Shown: positions 50,522-60,247, counted from the first letter of the stretch. The stretch is DNA of 64,000 nt from Paenibacillus sp. JNUCC-31 (GCF_014844075.1 NZ_CP062165.1:2914001-2978000); one strand, 5' to 3'. The notes: generated by a model not told the origin, from the letters alone. Numbers and translations are program-made.

Positions 50522-51169
50522 CTAATTCCCAGCGGCCTCGCGAATCTGGTACGTGCATTTTTTGCCGCCATCAGCATAACATTCGGTGCGCTCCACATCA
50601 GCCTGCAGCAATGAACGGAACAGCTCCAGTTCACAGCGACAAGCCTGTTTATAGACACTGGCTACCTGCACAATGGGGCAGTTCAGCTCGGTAAGCACAT
50701 AAGTGCCATCCTCTTCCTTGGAGGCATCGGCCATATAGCCGTTTGCATTCTGTATACGCGCAAGTTCCTCGACACGTCCGGCCAGATCCTGACCTTCCAT
50801 CTGTGGCTGTCCGCTGCGAAGCAGCTTGTCCCGGCGGCTCTCGAACAATGCATCCACGACACCGCTGCCCGCTGAATCCGACAGTTCCTCCAGCAGCTCC
50901 AGGGTTAGTGATGAATATGATTTTGGGAAAAAGCTATCCCCGCGTACCGTCAGATGGTACACGGCAGATGGACGTCCAGCTGTCGCTCTGGCTTCTCTAA
51001 CTTCAATCCATCCATCCTGCTCCAGTGCCGTGAGGTGACGGCGAATCGCCATGCCGGTCAGGCCAAGCTCAGCTGTCATTTCCCTTGCGGTCATTGTGCC
51101 TTGCTGCTTCAGCATGAACAAAATCCGTTCACGCGTCGTTCGTTCCTCTTCGCGCTTCACGCTCAGCAC
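50522..51169 (-). CDS. SufR/DeoR-like winged-helix regulator with cysteine cluster
   Basis: A 215-residue regulator. The N-terminal HTH (about 11-60, RERILFMLKQQGTMTAREMT) is followed by a sensor domain whose C-terminus has C164, C177, C179, C197 and C205. C164-x12-C177 and the later cysteines resemble the iron-sulfur ligand set of SufR-type repressors, so an Fe-S or metal sensor role is likely. The start is GTG at 51169 behind GGGAGAGC. It follows trhO after 13 bases in the same operon. Confidence 0.75.
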   Translation of the reverse strand: MLSVKREEERTTRERILFMLKQQGTMTAREMTAELGLTGMAIRRHLTALEQDGWIEVREARATAGRPSAVYHLTVRGDSFFPKSYSSLTLELLEELSDSAGSGVVDALFESRRDKLLRSGQPQMEGQDLAGRVEELARIQNANGYMADASKEEDGTYVLTELNCPIVQVASVYKQACRCELELFRSLLQADVERTECYADGGKKCTYQIREAAGN

Positions 51170-51182
51170 CTGCTCTCCCTGC

Positions 51183-52070
51183 TTATGCGGTTACCGGCGC
51201 TGCCTCCCGGCAGGCATCCGAGCAAAAGCGGTTATGCGTCTCTTCGCAATCCTCACAGCATACATGCTGCAGGTTGCAGGTTGGACAGTTAATATAACGG
51301 TCATGTGTCGTTCCACAGTGATAACAGCTGGCAATCACGATATCTTCATCCGTCCGGTTAATAGGCACGGAAATACGCTCGTCAAACACATAACATTTAC
51401 CATCAAACAGACGACCTTGTACTTCTTCGTCCTTGCCATAGGTTACGATTCCGCCATCAAGTTGTGCCACGTCCTGGAAACCTTCATTAATCATGAACCC
51501 GGTCAGCTTCTCACAACGGATGCCACCAGTACAGTAGGTAATGATCTTTTTGTCCTTCATGTCGCCCAGGTTCTCCCGAATCCATTCCGGGAACTCGCGG
51601 AACGACTCAACGTCCGGACGAATCGCACCTCGGAAATGACCAATCTCGTACTCGTAGTCATTGCGGCCGTCAATTACAATGACATCCTCCTGTTGAAGAT
51701 GCTCGTAAAATTCTTTCGGGGACAACCGTTTACCGCTAATTACGTTAGGGTCCAAATCGTCTTCCACGCGGAACGTAACCAGCTCGGCTTTGTGACGAAC
51801 AAATATTTTTTTGAACGCATGCTCTTCGACATCATCAATCTTGAACACCATATCGCTGAACAGCGGATTGGCGTGCATATCCTTCATATACTGCTCGGTT
51901 TGCTCCGGTGTACCGGATACAGTACCGTTGATGCCTTCCGCGGCAATCAAAATACGTCCTTTCACACCAAGATCCTTGCAGTATTGCAAATGCTCCTGGG
52001 TGAATGTCTCAGGATCCTCAATCTTTACGAACTTATAATATAAAAGCACGCGGTACGCGCTGTTACACAT
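51183..52070 (-). CDS. trhO: tRNA uridine(34) hydroxylase (rhodanese family)
   Basis: A 295-residue enzyme that makes 5-hydroxyuridine at tRNA position 34 using oxygen. N-terminal domain: [18 protein letters not shown] and [15 protein letters not shown]. Rhodanese domain: active cysteine C180 in [14 protein letters not shown]. The C-terminus has a cysteine-rich tail ([19 protein letters not shown], then CCEDC) that may bind zinc, as in many Gram-positive members. ATG 52070 follows AGGAACAGG; a GTG at 52079 is possible. First gene of a two-gene operon with the SufR-like regulator. A structured repeat lies 83 bases upstream. Confidence 0.92.
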   Translation of the reverse strand: MCNSAYRVLLYYKFVKIEDPETFTQEHLQYCKDLGVKGRILIAAEGINGTVSGTPEQTEQYMKDMHANPLFSDMVFKIDDVEEHAFKKIFVRHKAELVTFRVEDDLDPNVISGKRLSPKEFYEHLQQEDVIVIDGRNDYEYEIGHFRGAIRPDVESFREFPEWIRENLGDMKDKKIITYCTGGIRCEKLTGFMINEGFQDVAQLDGGIVTYGKDEEVQGRLFDGKCYVFDERISVPINRTDEDIVIASCYHCGTTHDRYINCPTCNLQHVCCEDCEETHNRFCSDACREAAPVTA

Positions 52071-52152
52071 GTGTATCACCTGTTCCTATTCCATGTTGTT
52101 ATTGGCCGGATCATCCGGCAAGACTACAGCATTGCAACTTTGCTCATTAAAA

Positions 52153-52265
52153 GGCAATTCGCAAAATCCAAGGAGCGACTTCCAATCAGCAAGATATAGA
52201 TCGAAATGATTCTATTCGTCTACATCTTGTACACGGAAGCGATCAATCGAATTATGCAATATGCT
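52153..52265. repeat. Structured dispersed repeat, copy B
   Basis: A 113-base element whose core (AATCAGCAAGATATAGATCG and onward) closely matches 19117-19232, with mostly transition differences. The inverted ends are more worn than in copy A. It lies 83 bases upstream of trhO, the same strand relation and nearly the same distance as copy A to the ribA-like gene. The rest of the 534-base gap to the S-layer gene (52266-52604) is AT-rich without a convincing gene. Confidence 0.75.
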
Positions 52266-52604
52266 AAAAAAGAAAATAAACAGCCGCCCGAAACATGGTC
52301 TCGAACTGCTGCCCAACATTCGACTTTTATTCCTGCATTCTAGTTTATCGGAATTAGAATACCTTAGTCAATATAAATGTATAGAAAGGGATGAAAGTTA
52401 TGGAACATTTCAACTATTAATGATGTATCTTTGGAAAATTCAAAAAAATATTTCAAATCCGAACTAAAATCGTATTCATTTTTGCTTTCATATCCATTAA
52501 ACTATGCTCATCATTATATGACTTCCCCCTGTGAATTAGAAAGATAAGGTGGATCAGGAATAAGCATAACGTAACATATTTAAATGGAAAATGGGGATGA
52601 GATC

Positions 52605-55600
52605 GTGAGTTTAACACTATTCAGGAAAGTAAGCATCATATGGTTGGTATTCCTGATCGGACTAAGTGGTCTATGGAATAATTTCAGTATTGTACAGCAA
52701 GCCCATGCCGCAGCCGCAGAGCCCTACCTTGGTGAGATCAGATTATTCCCCTACAGTGCCATCCCTACAGGATGGATGCCCGCCAGAGGACAGACGCTCC
52801 CTTTAACCCAAAATACAGCCCTCTACGCGTTGCTAGGCAATAAATATGGCGGTGACGGAAAATCAACATTTGCCTTACCTAACCTTACCAATGCTGCACC
52901 AGAAGGGATGGGCTATTACATAGCTATGAATGGTATATTCCCTCCCCGAGATGCAGATACTCTGTACACCCGAAATGCTGTGTTAGGCGAGGTTCGCCTT
53001 TTTCCATATTTCTTCTCTCCCACGGGGTGGTTAACTGCTGAAGGGCAGAGCGTTAATAGATCCGAATATTCGGATCTATATGAAATGATTGGTACAACCT
53101 ACGGATCAGACACACCGAATGATTTCAAGTTGCCTAACTTCCCAGAGATTAATGGTGTACATTACGCTATATTTACAAACCCAGCCAACCATGCCGAGAA
53201 TGGTACAGGTAACGAGTACATTGGTGAGATCATTCCCATGTTAGTCAGTCTTTCGACAAAAAACTGGATATTGGCGGATGGTTCCACTCTTGCCACCAAC
53301 GATAACCAACCCTTATTCAGCCTATTGGGCACCAAGTTTGGCGGCAATGGTTCGACCGAATTTAAAGTACCTAATTTGAACAGCAGCCAATCCGACCTGG
53401 TTTATTATGTTGCTAACGCAGGAGCATTTCCCAGCTTGGACGGTGGGCAGCTTCCAGAAGCAATCGAAGACACCTATACTACGAACCAAAACTCCACTTT
53501 GACTGAGTCTGCGCCAGGCGTGCTTTCCAATGATAGCGACGGTTCTACCGCTATTTTGAAAAGTGGGCCGATGAACGGAACCTTGGTATTGAATGCTAAC
53601 GGGGCATTTACGTATACTCCGAACGCCAATTATGTGGGAAGTGACAGCTTTACCTATAGCGCCAACAATCCATGGGGTACAAGTATTCCGGTGTTAGTAA
53701 CCATAATGATTGGGCAAACCACCCCTCCCATAGTCAACGGCGTATCTGACGGTGGAATATATAATCAAACGGTAACACCTACATTTAATAGTGGTACCGC
53801 ATTTCTGAATGGTGCTGCATTTGCAAACGGCACTCCGGTTACGGCTGACGGGGTTTATACATTGGTGGTAACCAACAGTATTGGCAGTACAACGTTGAAT
53901 TTTTCCATTGATACAGCACCTCCTGTTGTATTGGGGGTCACTGATAATGGAAAGTACAATGAAAACCCAACAATCACTTTTAATGAAGGAACAGCCACTC
54001 TGAACGGTTCACCCTTCAGCAGCGGAGAAACGGTTCAATCTGAAGGAGAATATGCACTGATTGTTACCGATCGTGCGGGCAATACCACAACCCTGCATTT
54101 CAGCTTTTATACGCCGCGAACGATCAACTTTAACAGTAACGGCGGTTCTGAAGTAAACGAACAAACGGTGTCTTACGGTGACAAGGTTATTGTTCCAGCA
54201 GTTCCAACTAGAGCAGGATACACCTTTGCTGGATGGTATACCGATTCAGGTCTGAGTCAGGCTTTTGATTTCGGCAATACCACCGTTACCGCTGATATCA
54301 CTCTGTATGCGAAATGGACGGTTAACTCCTATACTGTTAATTTCGATCCTAATGGTGGTTCAGTCGTTGCGGATCAGACGGTCCCATATGGTGAGTTGGC
54401 GACAGCTCCTGACGTTCCAACCAAAGCAGGGTACACCTTCGGTGGATGGTATACCGATTCAGGATTGCGTCAGGCTTTCGATTTTGACAATACAACTGTA
54501 ACCAACGATATCACTCTGTATGCAAAATGGACGGTCAACTCCTATACGGTTCACTTCGCATCTAATGGTGGTTCAGTCGTTGCGGATCAATCTATTCAAC
54601 ATGGTGACTTGGCGGCTGCACCTGACATTCCAACCAAAACAGGACACACTTTCGGTGGATGGTATACCGATTCAGGATTGAGTCAGGCTTTTGATTTCGA
54701 CAATACCACCGTTACCACTGATATCACTCTGTATGCAAAATGGACGGTCAACTCCTATACCGTTAATTTCGATTCTAATGGTGGTACAGTCGTTGCGGAT
54801 CAGACAGTTCAGTATGGTGAGTTGGCGACAGCTCCTGATGATCCAATCAAAGCAGGACACACTTTTGCCGGCTGGTATCATGAACCTGAACTGAGTACGC
54901 CATTTGACCTGAATACTGCATCGATTGTCCAGGACACCACATTGTATGCAAAATGGGCGCCAAACACATATACAGTAACTTTCAATACACTTGGAGGATC
55001 AGCAGTCTCCGATGCAGCTGTAGAATACGAAAAGAAACTTTCAGCACCTGCTTCGCCAAGCCGTTCCGGCTATACGTTTGCAGGTTGGTATACAGACCCC
55101 GAGTTGAAGACGCCATTCAACTTTGCTCAAACAGTGATTACAGCCGATCTGACCTTATATGCCAAATGGGGTGTTAATTCCACGCCACCGTCAGGTGGGA
55201 GTGGTGGTAACAGCAGCGGCGGCTCCGGTAACCAGAATAACAACGGGTCGAGCGGTAATCCTTCGCCACCTAACACAACGAATTCATCCAATAATGGCCG
55301 TTTAACACTTACAGCGGGGCAGGCAGGGCAAGTAAGTTTGGGAGGTAGCATCGCTGTAAGTATCCCTGCCGGGGCGATGAACCAGGAACTCCGGGTCACT
55401 ATCGAACAGATTGCAGATCCTTCTGCCTTGCTGACCCATCAGATCCAACTGCTCAGCCCGGTATATGAACTGCTCAAAAATGTTCCGCAAAACTTCAATG
55501 TACCCGTCACATTAACGCTGACATTTGATTTATCAAGCTTGCAGCGCAATCAGCGGGCTGAACTATTTTACTTTGATGAACAAGATAAGGCTTGGCTCTC

Positions 55601-56231
55601 CGCCGGTAAATCATCTGTGAATGGAAATCAAATTCGGGTAGACGTAGACCATTTCACCAAATTTGCCGTATTGGCGGTTGATCAGCCCAAGGAGCCGACA
55701 GAAATTTTATTTAATGATGTCGAAGGTCACTGGGCGAAAGAAGTCATCCAACAGGCTATTCGTAAAGGCATAGTGAAAGGATATGTCGATGGAACATTCA
55801 AGCCGAATGCATCCATTACACGTGCAGAGTTTACGGTGATGCTGATGAATGCATTGCAAACAGAGTACACGGAAGCGAATTTATCTTTTACCGATCGTTC
55901 AAAAATAGGAGACTGGGCACAGTCTGCTATAGCACGTGCCGTGCAAGCGGGATTCATCCAGGGAGACACCGACGGGGCCTTTCGCCCTAACGAGGCTGTA
56001 ACTCGTGCAGAGATGGCTGTCATGGTAGCTAGCGCCTTGCAATTGAAGGCAGAATCCGGCACCGGCTCACCCTTTGCAGACGATGAACTGATTCCGTTGT
56101 GGGCCAGAGCATCTGTCGCCGGCTTGCAAAAGTCCGGGCTATTGAACGGCAAAGGACTGAACAATTTTGCTCCCAGAGACAACACTACACGTGCAGAAGC
56201 GGTGAAGTTACTGCTGAGCATGCCAAAATAA
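52605..56231 (+). CDS. Large modular S-layer-associated protein (tail-collar, Ig-like, InlB and SLH domains)
   Basis: An exported protein of about 1208 residues. Signal peptide with cleavage near AQAHA-AAA type sequence (VQQAHAAAA). Then three phage tail-collar-like repeats (each with GEIRLFPYSAIPTGW-, LPN-type motifs, about residues 40-290), a cadherin-like module (EDTYTTNQ to DSFTYSANN), two Ig-like modules, five InlB-type beta-repeats of 70-71 residues ending LYAKW, a Gly/Ser/Asn linker, a beta-rich domain, and three SLH domains each with TRAE. SLH domains anchor it to pyruvylated wall polysaccharide. GTG 52605 follows GGGGATGAG; an ATG at 52584 has no RBS. Adhesion or binding is likely, but the ligand is unknown. 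Confidence 0.88.
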   Translation: MSLTLFRKVSIIWLVFLIGLSGLWNNFSIVQQAHAAAAEPYLGEIRLFPYSAIPTGWMPARGQTLPLTQNTALYALLGNKYGGDGKSTFALPNLTNAAPEGMGYYIAMNGIFPPRDADTLYTRNAVLGEVRLFPYFFSPTGWLTAEGQSVNRSEYSDLYEMIGTTYGSDTPNDFKLPNFPEINGVHYAIFTNPANHAENGTGNEYIGEIIPMLVSLSTKNWILADGSTLATNDNQPLFSLLGTKFGGNGSTEFKVPNLNSSQSDLVYYVANAGAFPSLDGGQLPEAIEDTYTTNQNSTLTESAPGVLSNDSDGSTAILKSGPMNGTLVLNANGAFTYTPNANYVGSDSFTYSANNPWGTSIPVLVTIMIGQTTPPIVNGVSDGGIYNQTVTPTFNSGTAFLNGAAFANGTPVTADGVYTLVVTNSIGSTTLNFSIDTAPPVVLGVTDNGKYNENPTITFNEGTATLNGSPFSSGETVQSEGEYALIVTDRAGNTTTLHFSFYTPRTINFNSNGGSEVNEQTVSYGDKVIVPAVPTRAGYTFAGWYTDSGLSQAFDFGNTTVTADITLYAKWTVNSYTVNFDPNGGSVVADQTVPYGELATAPDVPTKAGYTFGGWYTDSGLRQAFDFDNTTVTNDITLYAKWTVNSYTVHFASNGGSVVADQSIQHGDLAAAPDIPTKTGHTFGGWYTDSGLSQAFDFDNTTVTTDITLYAKWTVNSYTVNFDSNGGTVVADQTVQYGELATAPDDPIKAGHTFAGWYHEPELSTPFDLNTASIVQDTTLYAKWAPNTYTVTFNTLGGSAVSDAAVEYEKKLSAPASPSRSGYTFAGWYTDPELKTPFNFAQTVITADLTLYAKWGVNSTPPSGGSGGNSSGGSGNQNNNGSSGNPSPPNTTNSSNNGRLTLTAGQAGQVSLGGSIAVSIPAGAMNQELRVTIEQIADPSALLTHQIQLLSPVYELLKNVPQNFNVPVTLTLTFDLSSLQRNQRAELFYFDEQDKAWLSAGKSSVNGNQIRVDVDHFTKFAVLAVDQPKEPTEILFNDVEGHWAKEVIQQAIRKGIVKGYVDGTFKPNASITRAEFTVMLMNALQTEYTEANLSFTDRSKIGDWAQSAIARAVQAGFIQGDTDGAFRPNEAVTRAEMAVMVASALQLKAESGTGSPFADDELIPLWARASVAGLQKSGLLNGKGLNNFAPRDNTTRAEAVKLLLSMPK
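54117..55178 (+). repeat. InlB-type repeat array, five ~210-bp units
   Basis: Five in-frame units (starting at about 54117, 54327, 54540, 54753 and 54966) encode 70-71 residues each. The middle three are very similar at DNA level around GCAAAATGGACGGTCAACTC, so copy number could change by recombination. Confidence 0.85.
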
Positions 56232-56239
56232 CAAGCCAT

Positions 56240-56323
56240 AAAAAAAGCCTGCGTTCTGGCAGCGCCCTCTCGAAACTGGATATAACAGTTTGAGAGGGAC
56301 TACCATAGAACACAGGCTTTTTA
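56240..56323. terminator. Large bidirectional terminator
   Basis: Outer arms AAAAAAGCCTGcGTTCT and AGAACaCAGGCTTTTT enclose a second stem CCCTCTCGAAACTG / CAGTTTGAGAGGG. It separates the convergent S-layer protein and YfcC genes. Confidence 0.85.
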
Positions 56324-56337
56324 TGCTTTTTACTTTT

Positions 56338-57762
56338 TTAAGAATACTGAATTGCATTTGCAATAAGCATAAATATAATCCCCATGGCGATCCACATCAC
56401 CATCAGCGGCCAGAAGAATCTCACCCATTTCTGATACGGAATGCCGGATACCGCGAGACTGCCCATTAAGGCAGAGGACGTTGGCAGAATCATGTTGGTG
56501 AATCCGTCTCCGAACTGGAAGGCCAGGACGGCCGTCTGACGGGTAACGCCAAGCAGATCCGATAATGGAACCATGATCGGCATCGTCGTCACGGCCATGC
56601 CTGTACCGGACGTGATGAACACGTTCATGATATTTTGGAAGAAGTACATACCCAATACCTGTACGGAAGATGGCAATTCGCCAACCAGTGTAGACATTCC
56701 GTAGACAACGGAATCAATCACGTTACCCTGATCGAGGACAACCATGATGCCTCTCGCCAGACCGATGATAAAGGCACCATAAGCGATGCTGCTTGCGCCT
56801 TTGACGAATTCACTGGCTATGCGGCTAGGACCGAAACCGGATACGAGACCAGAGATCACACCCATGCTAAGGAAGAGAGCCGCCAACTCCTCCATCCACC
56901 AGCCTTCTTTGGATACTCCCCAGATCAGCAGGGCAAAGCCAGCTACAATCGTAATGATAGTCAGAATATGTGTGATGCGAATCGTTGGCAGTTGGTTCAG
57001 GTCCACCGCAGTTGTATCTGCTGCCTGCTCCTGTTCCAGCTCATGCACCAAACCGCGGGTTGGATCAGATTTCACTCTGGACGCGTACCGCATAATATAG
57101 ATACTTGTCACGGCGATGAGGCACACCAGTATAATGGCGCGCAGCCACATGCCCGAGAAGATCGGCACTTCTGCAATGGCCTGAGCCAGTCCCACATTGA
57201 ACGGATTAAGCAATCCCGCGGTAAAACCACACGAGGCCCCCAGCGAGATCATCGCCGTACCCGTTAAAGCGTCATACCCCAGCGCACGCGCAATGGCGAT
57301 CCCGATTGGTACAAAGACCATGACCTCTGTGGACATACCCATCGTAAAGCCACCAACTGAGAACAAGGTGATGAATACCGGGATGACCCATAATCCTTTA
57401 TTCGCGAACGAACGGGCTACCCTGCCCGTAAGAGCTTCAATGGTTCCTGTGCTCGTAATAATCTGAAATGCTCCACCGATGATGAAAATAAAGAATACAA
57501 CGTCAGCGGAATCCACCAGTCCGCGGACGATAGACTTGGGAATATCCCACAATCCCGTTGGATTGGCCTCTACATGATGATATGAACCTGGGACGAGCAA
57601 GGATTTGCCGGTCGCCTCATCCTTGACCCGATCGAATTCCCCTGCGGGAATAATGTAAGTCAGCACGGTCGCTACCAGCACCAGAATGAACAAGATGACA
57701 AAGGTGTGAGGCATCCTGAACCATTTACGCCGTTGTTGTGGTTGTTTGGTTATGTTCTCCAA
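56338..57762 (-). CDS. YfcC family/C4-dicarboxylate-type membrane transporter
   Basis: A 474-residue polytopic membrane protein of the YfcC/DcuC-like ion transporter superfamily: PHTFVILFILVLVATVLTYI, IPAGEF, GGFTMGMSTEVMVFVP and INVFITSGTGMAVTTMPIMV-like segments. Relatives move C4-dicarboxylates, arginine or other small molecules. The frame is open to 57879, but TTG at 57762 follows GAGGGATGATGCA by normal spacing and lies 4 bases after the M20 stop. It probably imports the substrate or exports the product of the M20 hydrolase. Confidence 0.85.
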   Translation of the reverse strand: MENITKQPQQRRKWFRMPHTFVILFILVLVATVLTYIIPAGEFDRVKDEATGKSLLVPGSYHHVEANPTGLWDIPKSIVRGLVDSADVVFFIFIIGGAFQIITSTGTIEALTGRVARSFANKGLWVIPVFITLFSVGGFTMGMSTEVMVFVPIGIAIARALGYDALTGTAMISLGASCGFTAGLLNPFNVGLAQAIAEVPIFSGMWLRAIILVCLIAVTSIYIMRYASRVKSDPTRGLVHELEQEQAADTTAVDLNQLPTIRITHILTIITIVAGFALLIWGVSKEGWWMEELAALFLSMGVISGLVSGFGPSRIASEFVKGASSIAYGAFIIGLARGIMVVLDQGNVIDSVVYGMSTLVGELPSSVQVLGMYFFQNIMNVFITSGTGMAVTTMPIMVPLSDLLGVTRQTAVLAFQFGDGFTNMILPTSSALMGSLAVSGIPYQKWVRFFWPLMVMWIAMGIIFMLIANAIQYS

Positions 57763-57766
57763 TGCA

Positions 57767-58960
57767 TCATCCCTCGTCCTTCTGTTGTTTCCACGCTTCA
57801 AACTCATTCCGTACCTGCTCCAATGCTGCCTTGTCTGCATACAAATCGAACGCTGTAAGTGCGAGTGCCTTCGCCGCACGATTCAGCTCAATCATGCCCT
57901 CTTCTGCTCCGGCAAGCCGGGCAAATTCAGGGGTATGTGTTGTCGCTTCACCTAACCGAATATACGGATGGATCGCGGCTGTAACTTGGCTTACGTTTCC
58001 GATATCCGAGGAACCAACACCGCCTGTTTGCGGTGGATCATGCACTTCAATGCCCATATCCTCCAGGTTCTGCCGGAACAGACCCGCCAGAGCCTTGTTG
58101 TTATTCCGCTCGGCATAGATGAGGCCTTCCGTAATATCTACCGTAGCCCCAACACCTTCCGCAGCATGGCGTACGACGCGGTATACTTTGTCCATGACCA
58201 CCTTCAGTTCCTCGACTGTCTTGGCCCGGATGATGTATACCGCTTCAGCCAGTTCAGGCACCACGTTGGGCGCATCTCCGCCTTTGGTGATGATTCCGTT
58301 CACCCGAACGTCATCCTTCAAATATGGACGCAGCGAGTTAATCCCCGCATACGCGTTGACCAAGGCATCGAGTGCACTAATGCCTTTCTCGGGAGACGAG
58401 GCAGCATGAGCCTGTCTGCCGTGGAACGTAAAGGTCGCGTCCACACAAGCCAGCGCACCTCTCAGCACCATCGTTTTTTGCTGCGGGTGACACATCATAA
58501 CGGCATCGATCTCATTGAATACGCCATCGTTTACCATAATGATTTTACCGCCACCCTCTTCTTCAGCCGGTGTGCCAAGAACGATGATCCGTCCTGGAAG
58601 ATCAGGGCAAGCTTCCTTGAGTACCAGTGCTGCACCAACAGCAGCGGTTCCGATCAGATTGTGTCCGCAGGCATGTCCAATGCGGGGCAGTGCATCATAT
58701 TCAGCGAGTAGTGCAATCGTAGGTCCTCCAGGCTGGCCTTCCCATACGGCACGAAACGAGGTGTCGAGGCCGGAAATGCCCTTTTCCACCTGAAATCCGG
58801 CGGCTTCCAACGGTTCGGTTAACCATTGTTGTGCTTGAACTTCCTGAAAACTAAGCTCAGGGTTAGCGTGAATGCGCAGGGATAATTCCCGCAAGTCGGG
58901 GTCCAGCCGATCTACGGTTTCTTTGATCTTTTGCTTCATATGAGCAGGGTCAGTATACAT
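57767..58960 (-). CDS. M20 family amidohydrolase (AbgB/aminoacylase type)
   Basis: A 397-residue metal-dependent amidohydrolase. Metal and catalytic sites are visible in IGHACGHNLIG and PAEEEGGGK; the dimerisation domain lies in the middle. Members cut N-acyl amino acids, p-aminobenzoyl-glutamate and related amides. The frame is open to 59023, but GGCGG and family alignment fix the ATG at 58960. The YfcC carrier follows directly and a LysR regulator lies upstream, so an inducible uptake-and-hydrolysis unit is likely. Confidence 0.88.
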   Translation of the reverse strand: MYTDPAHMKQKIKETVDRLDPDLRELSLRIHANPELSFQEVQAQQWLTEPLEAAGFQVEKGISGLDTSFRAVWEGQPGGPTIALLAEYDALPRIGHACGHNLIGTAAVGAALVLKEACPDLPGRIIVLGTPAEEEGGGKIIMVNDGVFNEIDAVMMCHPQQKTMVLRGALACVDATFTFHGRQAHAASSPEKGISALDALVNAYAGINSLRPYLKDDVRVNGIITKGGDAPNVVPELAEAVYIIRAKTVEELKVVMDKVYRVVRHAAEGVGATVDITEGLIYAERNNNKALAGLFRQNLEDMGIEVHDPPQTGGVGSSDIGNVSQVTAAIHPYIRLGEATTHTPEFARLAGAEEGMIELNRAAKALALTAFDLYADKAALEQVRNEFEAWKQQKDEG

Positions 58961-59017
58961 ATTTTTGCCGCCTTTCTCCAAACACAGCATTTCTATATTC
59001 AATTTAATCGAATAAAT

Positions 59018-59043
59018 ATACAATCAGATTGGATATATTGTAT
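59018..59043. promoter_or_regulatory. LysR-type operator candidate upstream of the M20 gene
   Basis: ATACAAT (59018-59024) and ATTGTAT (59037-59043) are perfect inverted arms around 12 bases, about 60 bases before the M20 start. Confidence 0.5.
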
Positions 59044-59084
59044 GTGTGACCAAGCCATAAGTAAATTCAAAAAAATTAAGGAAT

Positions 59085-59108
59085 AGCCCATAAAAAATTT
59101 TATGGGCT
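59085..59108 (-). terminator. Intrinsic terminator between LysR and M20 genes
   Basis: AGCCCATAAAA pairs with TTTTATGGGCT over 11 bases; T-rich sequence follows on the minus strand. It sits about 225 bases after the LysR stop; that stretch (59109-59332) shows no convincing gene. Confidence 0.75.
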
Positions 59109-59332
59109 CGTTTGGTATTTACATATGGATATCATGAGATGTCAGCATATTACTGGTTCATTTATACTTTTATCAAGACAGCGTCAATATACATTTTGAT
59201 CTTATGTACATCCTTTGAATGGATAATCCTTATGAAAAGGATACCGCCCAATAGCCATAAAATACTCTTGTTGGCAAGAAAACAGCGGATAATTATGCAT
59301 AAAGCAATGCATCTAGTCCACTGCGTCTGTAT

Positions 59333-60247
59333 CTAGCCTCTACCCACAACATGCTGTGTTCCTGCCGTTTTCATCAAATCAACAAAGCGCCCCACCGTTG
59401 CCTGTTGCAGCACACTCTCCTTATAGACAAGCCACGTATTCCGCCTTACTCCCTGTCCATTCTGTCGGATCAGTTCCTGCTGATGGAGGCCATCCGAAGC
59501 AGATACAAAGATACCCGGAATAATCGCATAGCCCAGGCCATACCGCACCATTTCCTTACAGGTCTCATAGCTGTCCACACGCATCGCTACGGTTGGTGAA
59601 CGTTCAAAACGCTCATACCACCAGGCAGCTACTCCCTCCCGGAAGGGGCTTACGGGCGAACCACCCGCTTTCGTCAAAGGCTCCTGAAATGCAATTTGCG
59701 GATGATTCGGAAGTTGATCCAGGTCAATGGGTTCACGGGATACAATGCAGACCGGCTCATCGTGAAGCAGATGTTTCCCCTCATACCATGGATGCTCACC
59801 CCGTATGACACCCACCTGAATTTCATCCCGCATCAACAGCTCCATAACCTCTACGCTCAGAGCACAGGTCACAGCAAACTGAACCTCTGGGTACAGCTCC
59901 TTGAACTGTTTTAACAACGGAGGAAGCTTGTACAACGAATAATGATTGGCAATCCCAAGGCGCAATGTTCCCTTAACTTCATTACGAATGTTCGACAGCT
60001 GTTCCTTGACTTGATTGAGTTCATTCAACATTTTACGGGCATACATTGCCAGATGCTCTCCCTCAGTAGTGAATCTGGCACCCTTTAACGTTTTATCGAT
60101 CAGCGGTACGCCAAATTCCTTCTCCAATTGCTGCAAACGGTATGTCAAAGCCGGCTGGGTCATAAACATGCGCTCCGCAGCCTTGGTCAGACTGCTTTCC
60201 TCGGAAACGCTCAGCAGCAAACGGCAGTCCTTTTCATCCATGATCAT
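59333..60247 (-). CDS. LysR family transcriptional regulator
   Basis: A 304-residue regulator: winged HTH at the N-terminus (LLLSVSEESSLTKAAERMFM, TQPALTYRLQQLEKEF) and a sensor domain about 90-300 (GTLRLGIANHYSLYKLPPLL). RBS AAAGGGGAAC precedes the ATG. It precedes the M20/YfcC operon on the same strand and likely controls it through the palindrome at 59018-59043; the effector is unknown. Confidence 0.9.
   Translation of the reverse strand: MIMDEKDCRLLLSVSEESSLTKAAERMFMTQPALTYRLQQLEKEFGVPLIDKTLKGARFTTEGEHLAMYARKMLNELNQVKEQLSNIRNEVKGTLRLGIANHYSLYKLPPLLKQFKELYPEVQFAVTCALSVEVMELLMRDEIQVGVIRGEHPWYEGKHLLHDEPVCIVSREPIDLDQLPNHPQIAFQEPLTKAGGSPVSPFREGVAAWWYERFERSPTVAMRVDSYETCKEMVRYGLGYAIIPGIFVSASDGLHQQELIRQNGQGVRRNTWLVYKESVLQQATVGRFVDLMKTAGTQHVVGRG

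Noticed and set aside
52261..52467. A 68-codon plus-strand ORF upstream of the S-layer protein gene
   Set aside because: It begins within the structured repeat, lacks a good RBS and shows no family features.
54265..54894. Short plus-strand frames (54265-54501 and 54691-54894) with similar sequences
   Set aside because: They are out-of-frame readings of the InlB repeat units, so their similarity only reflects the repeated DNA.
59112..59336. A 74-codon plus-strand ORF between LysR and M20 genes
   Set aside because: No RBS and an unlikely composition; it overlaps the LysR stop from the opposite strand.
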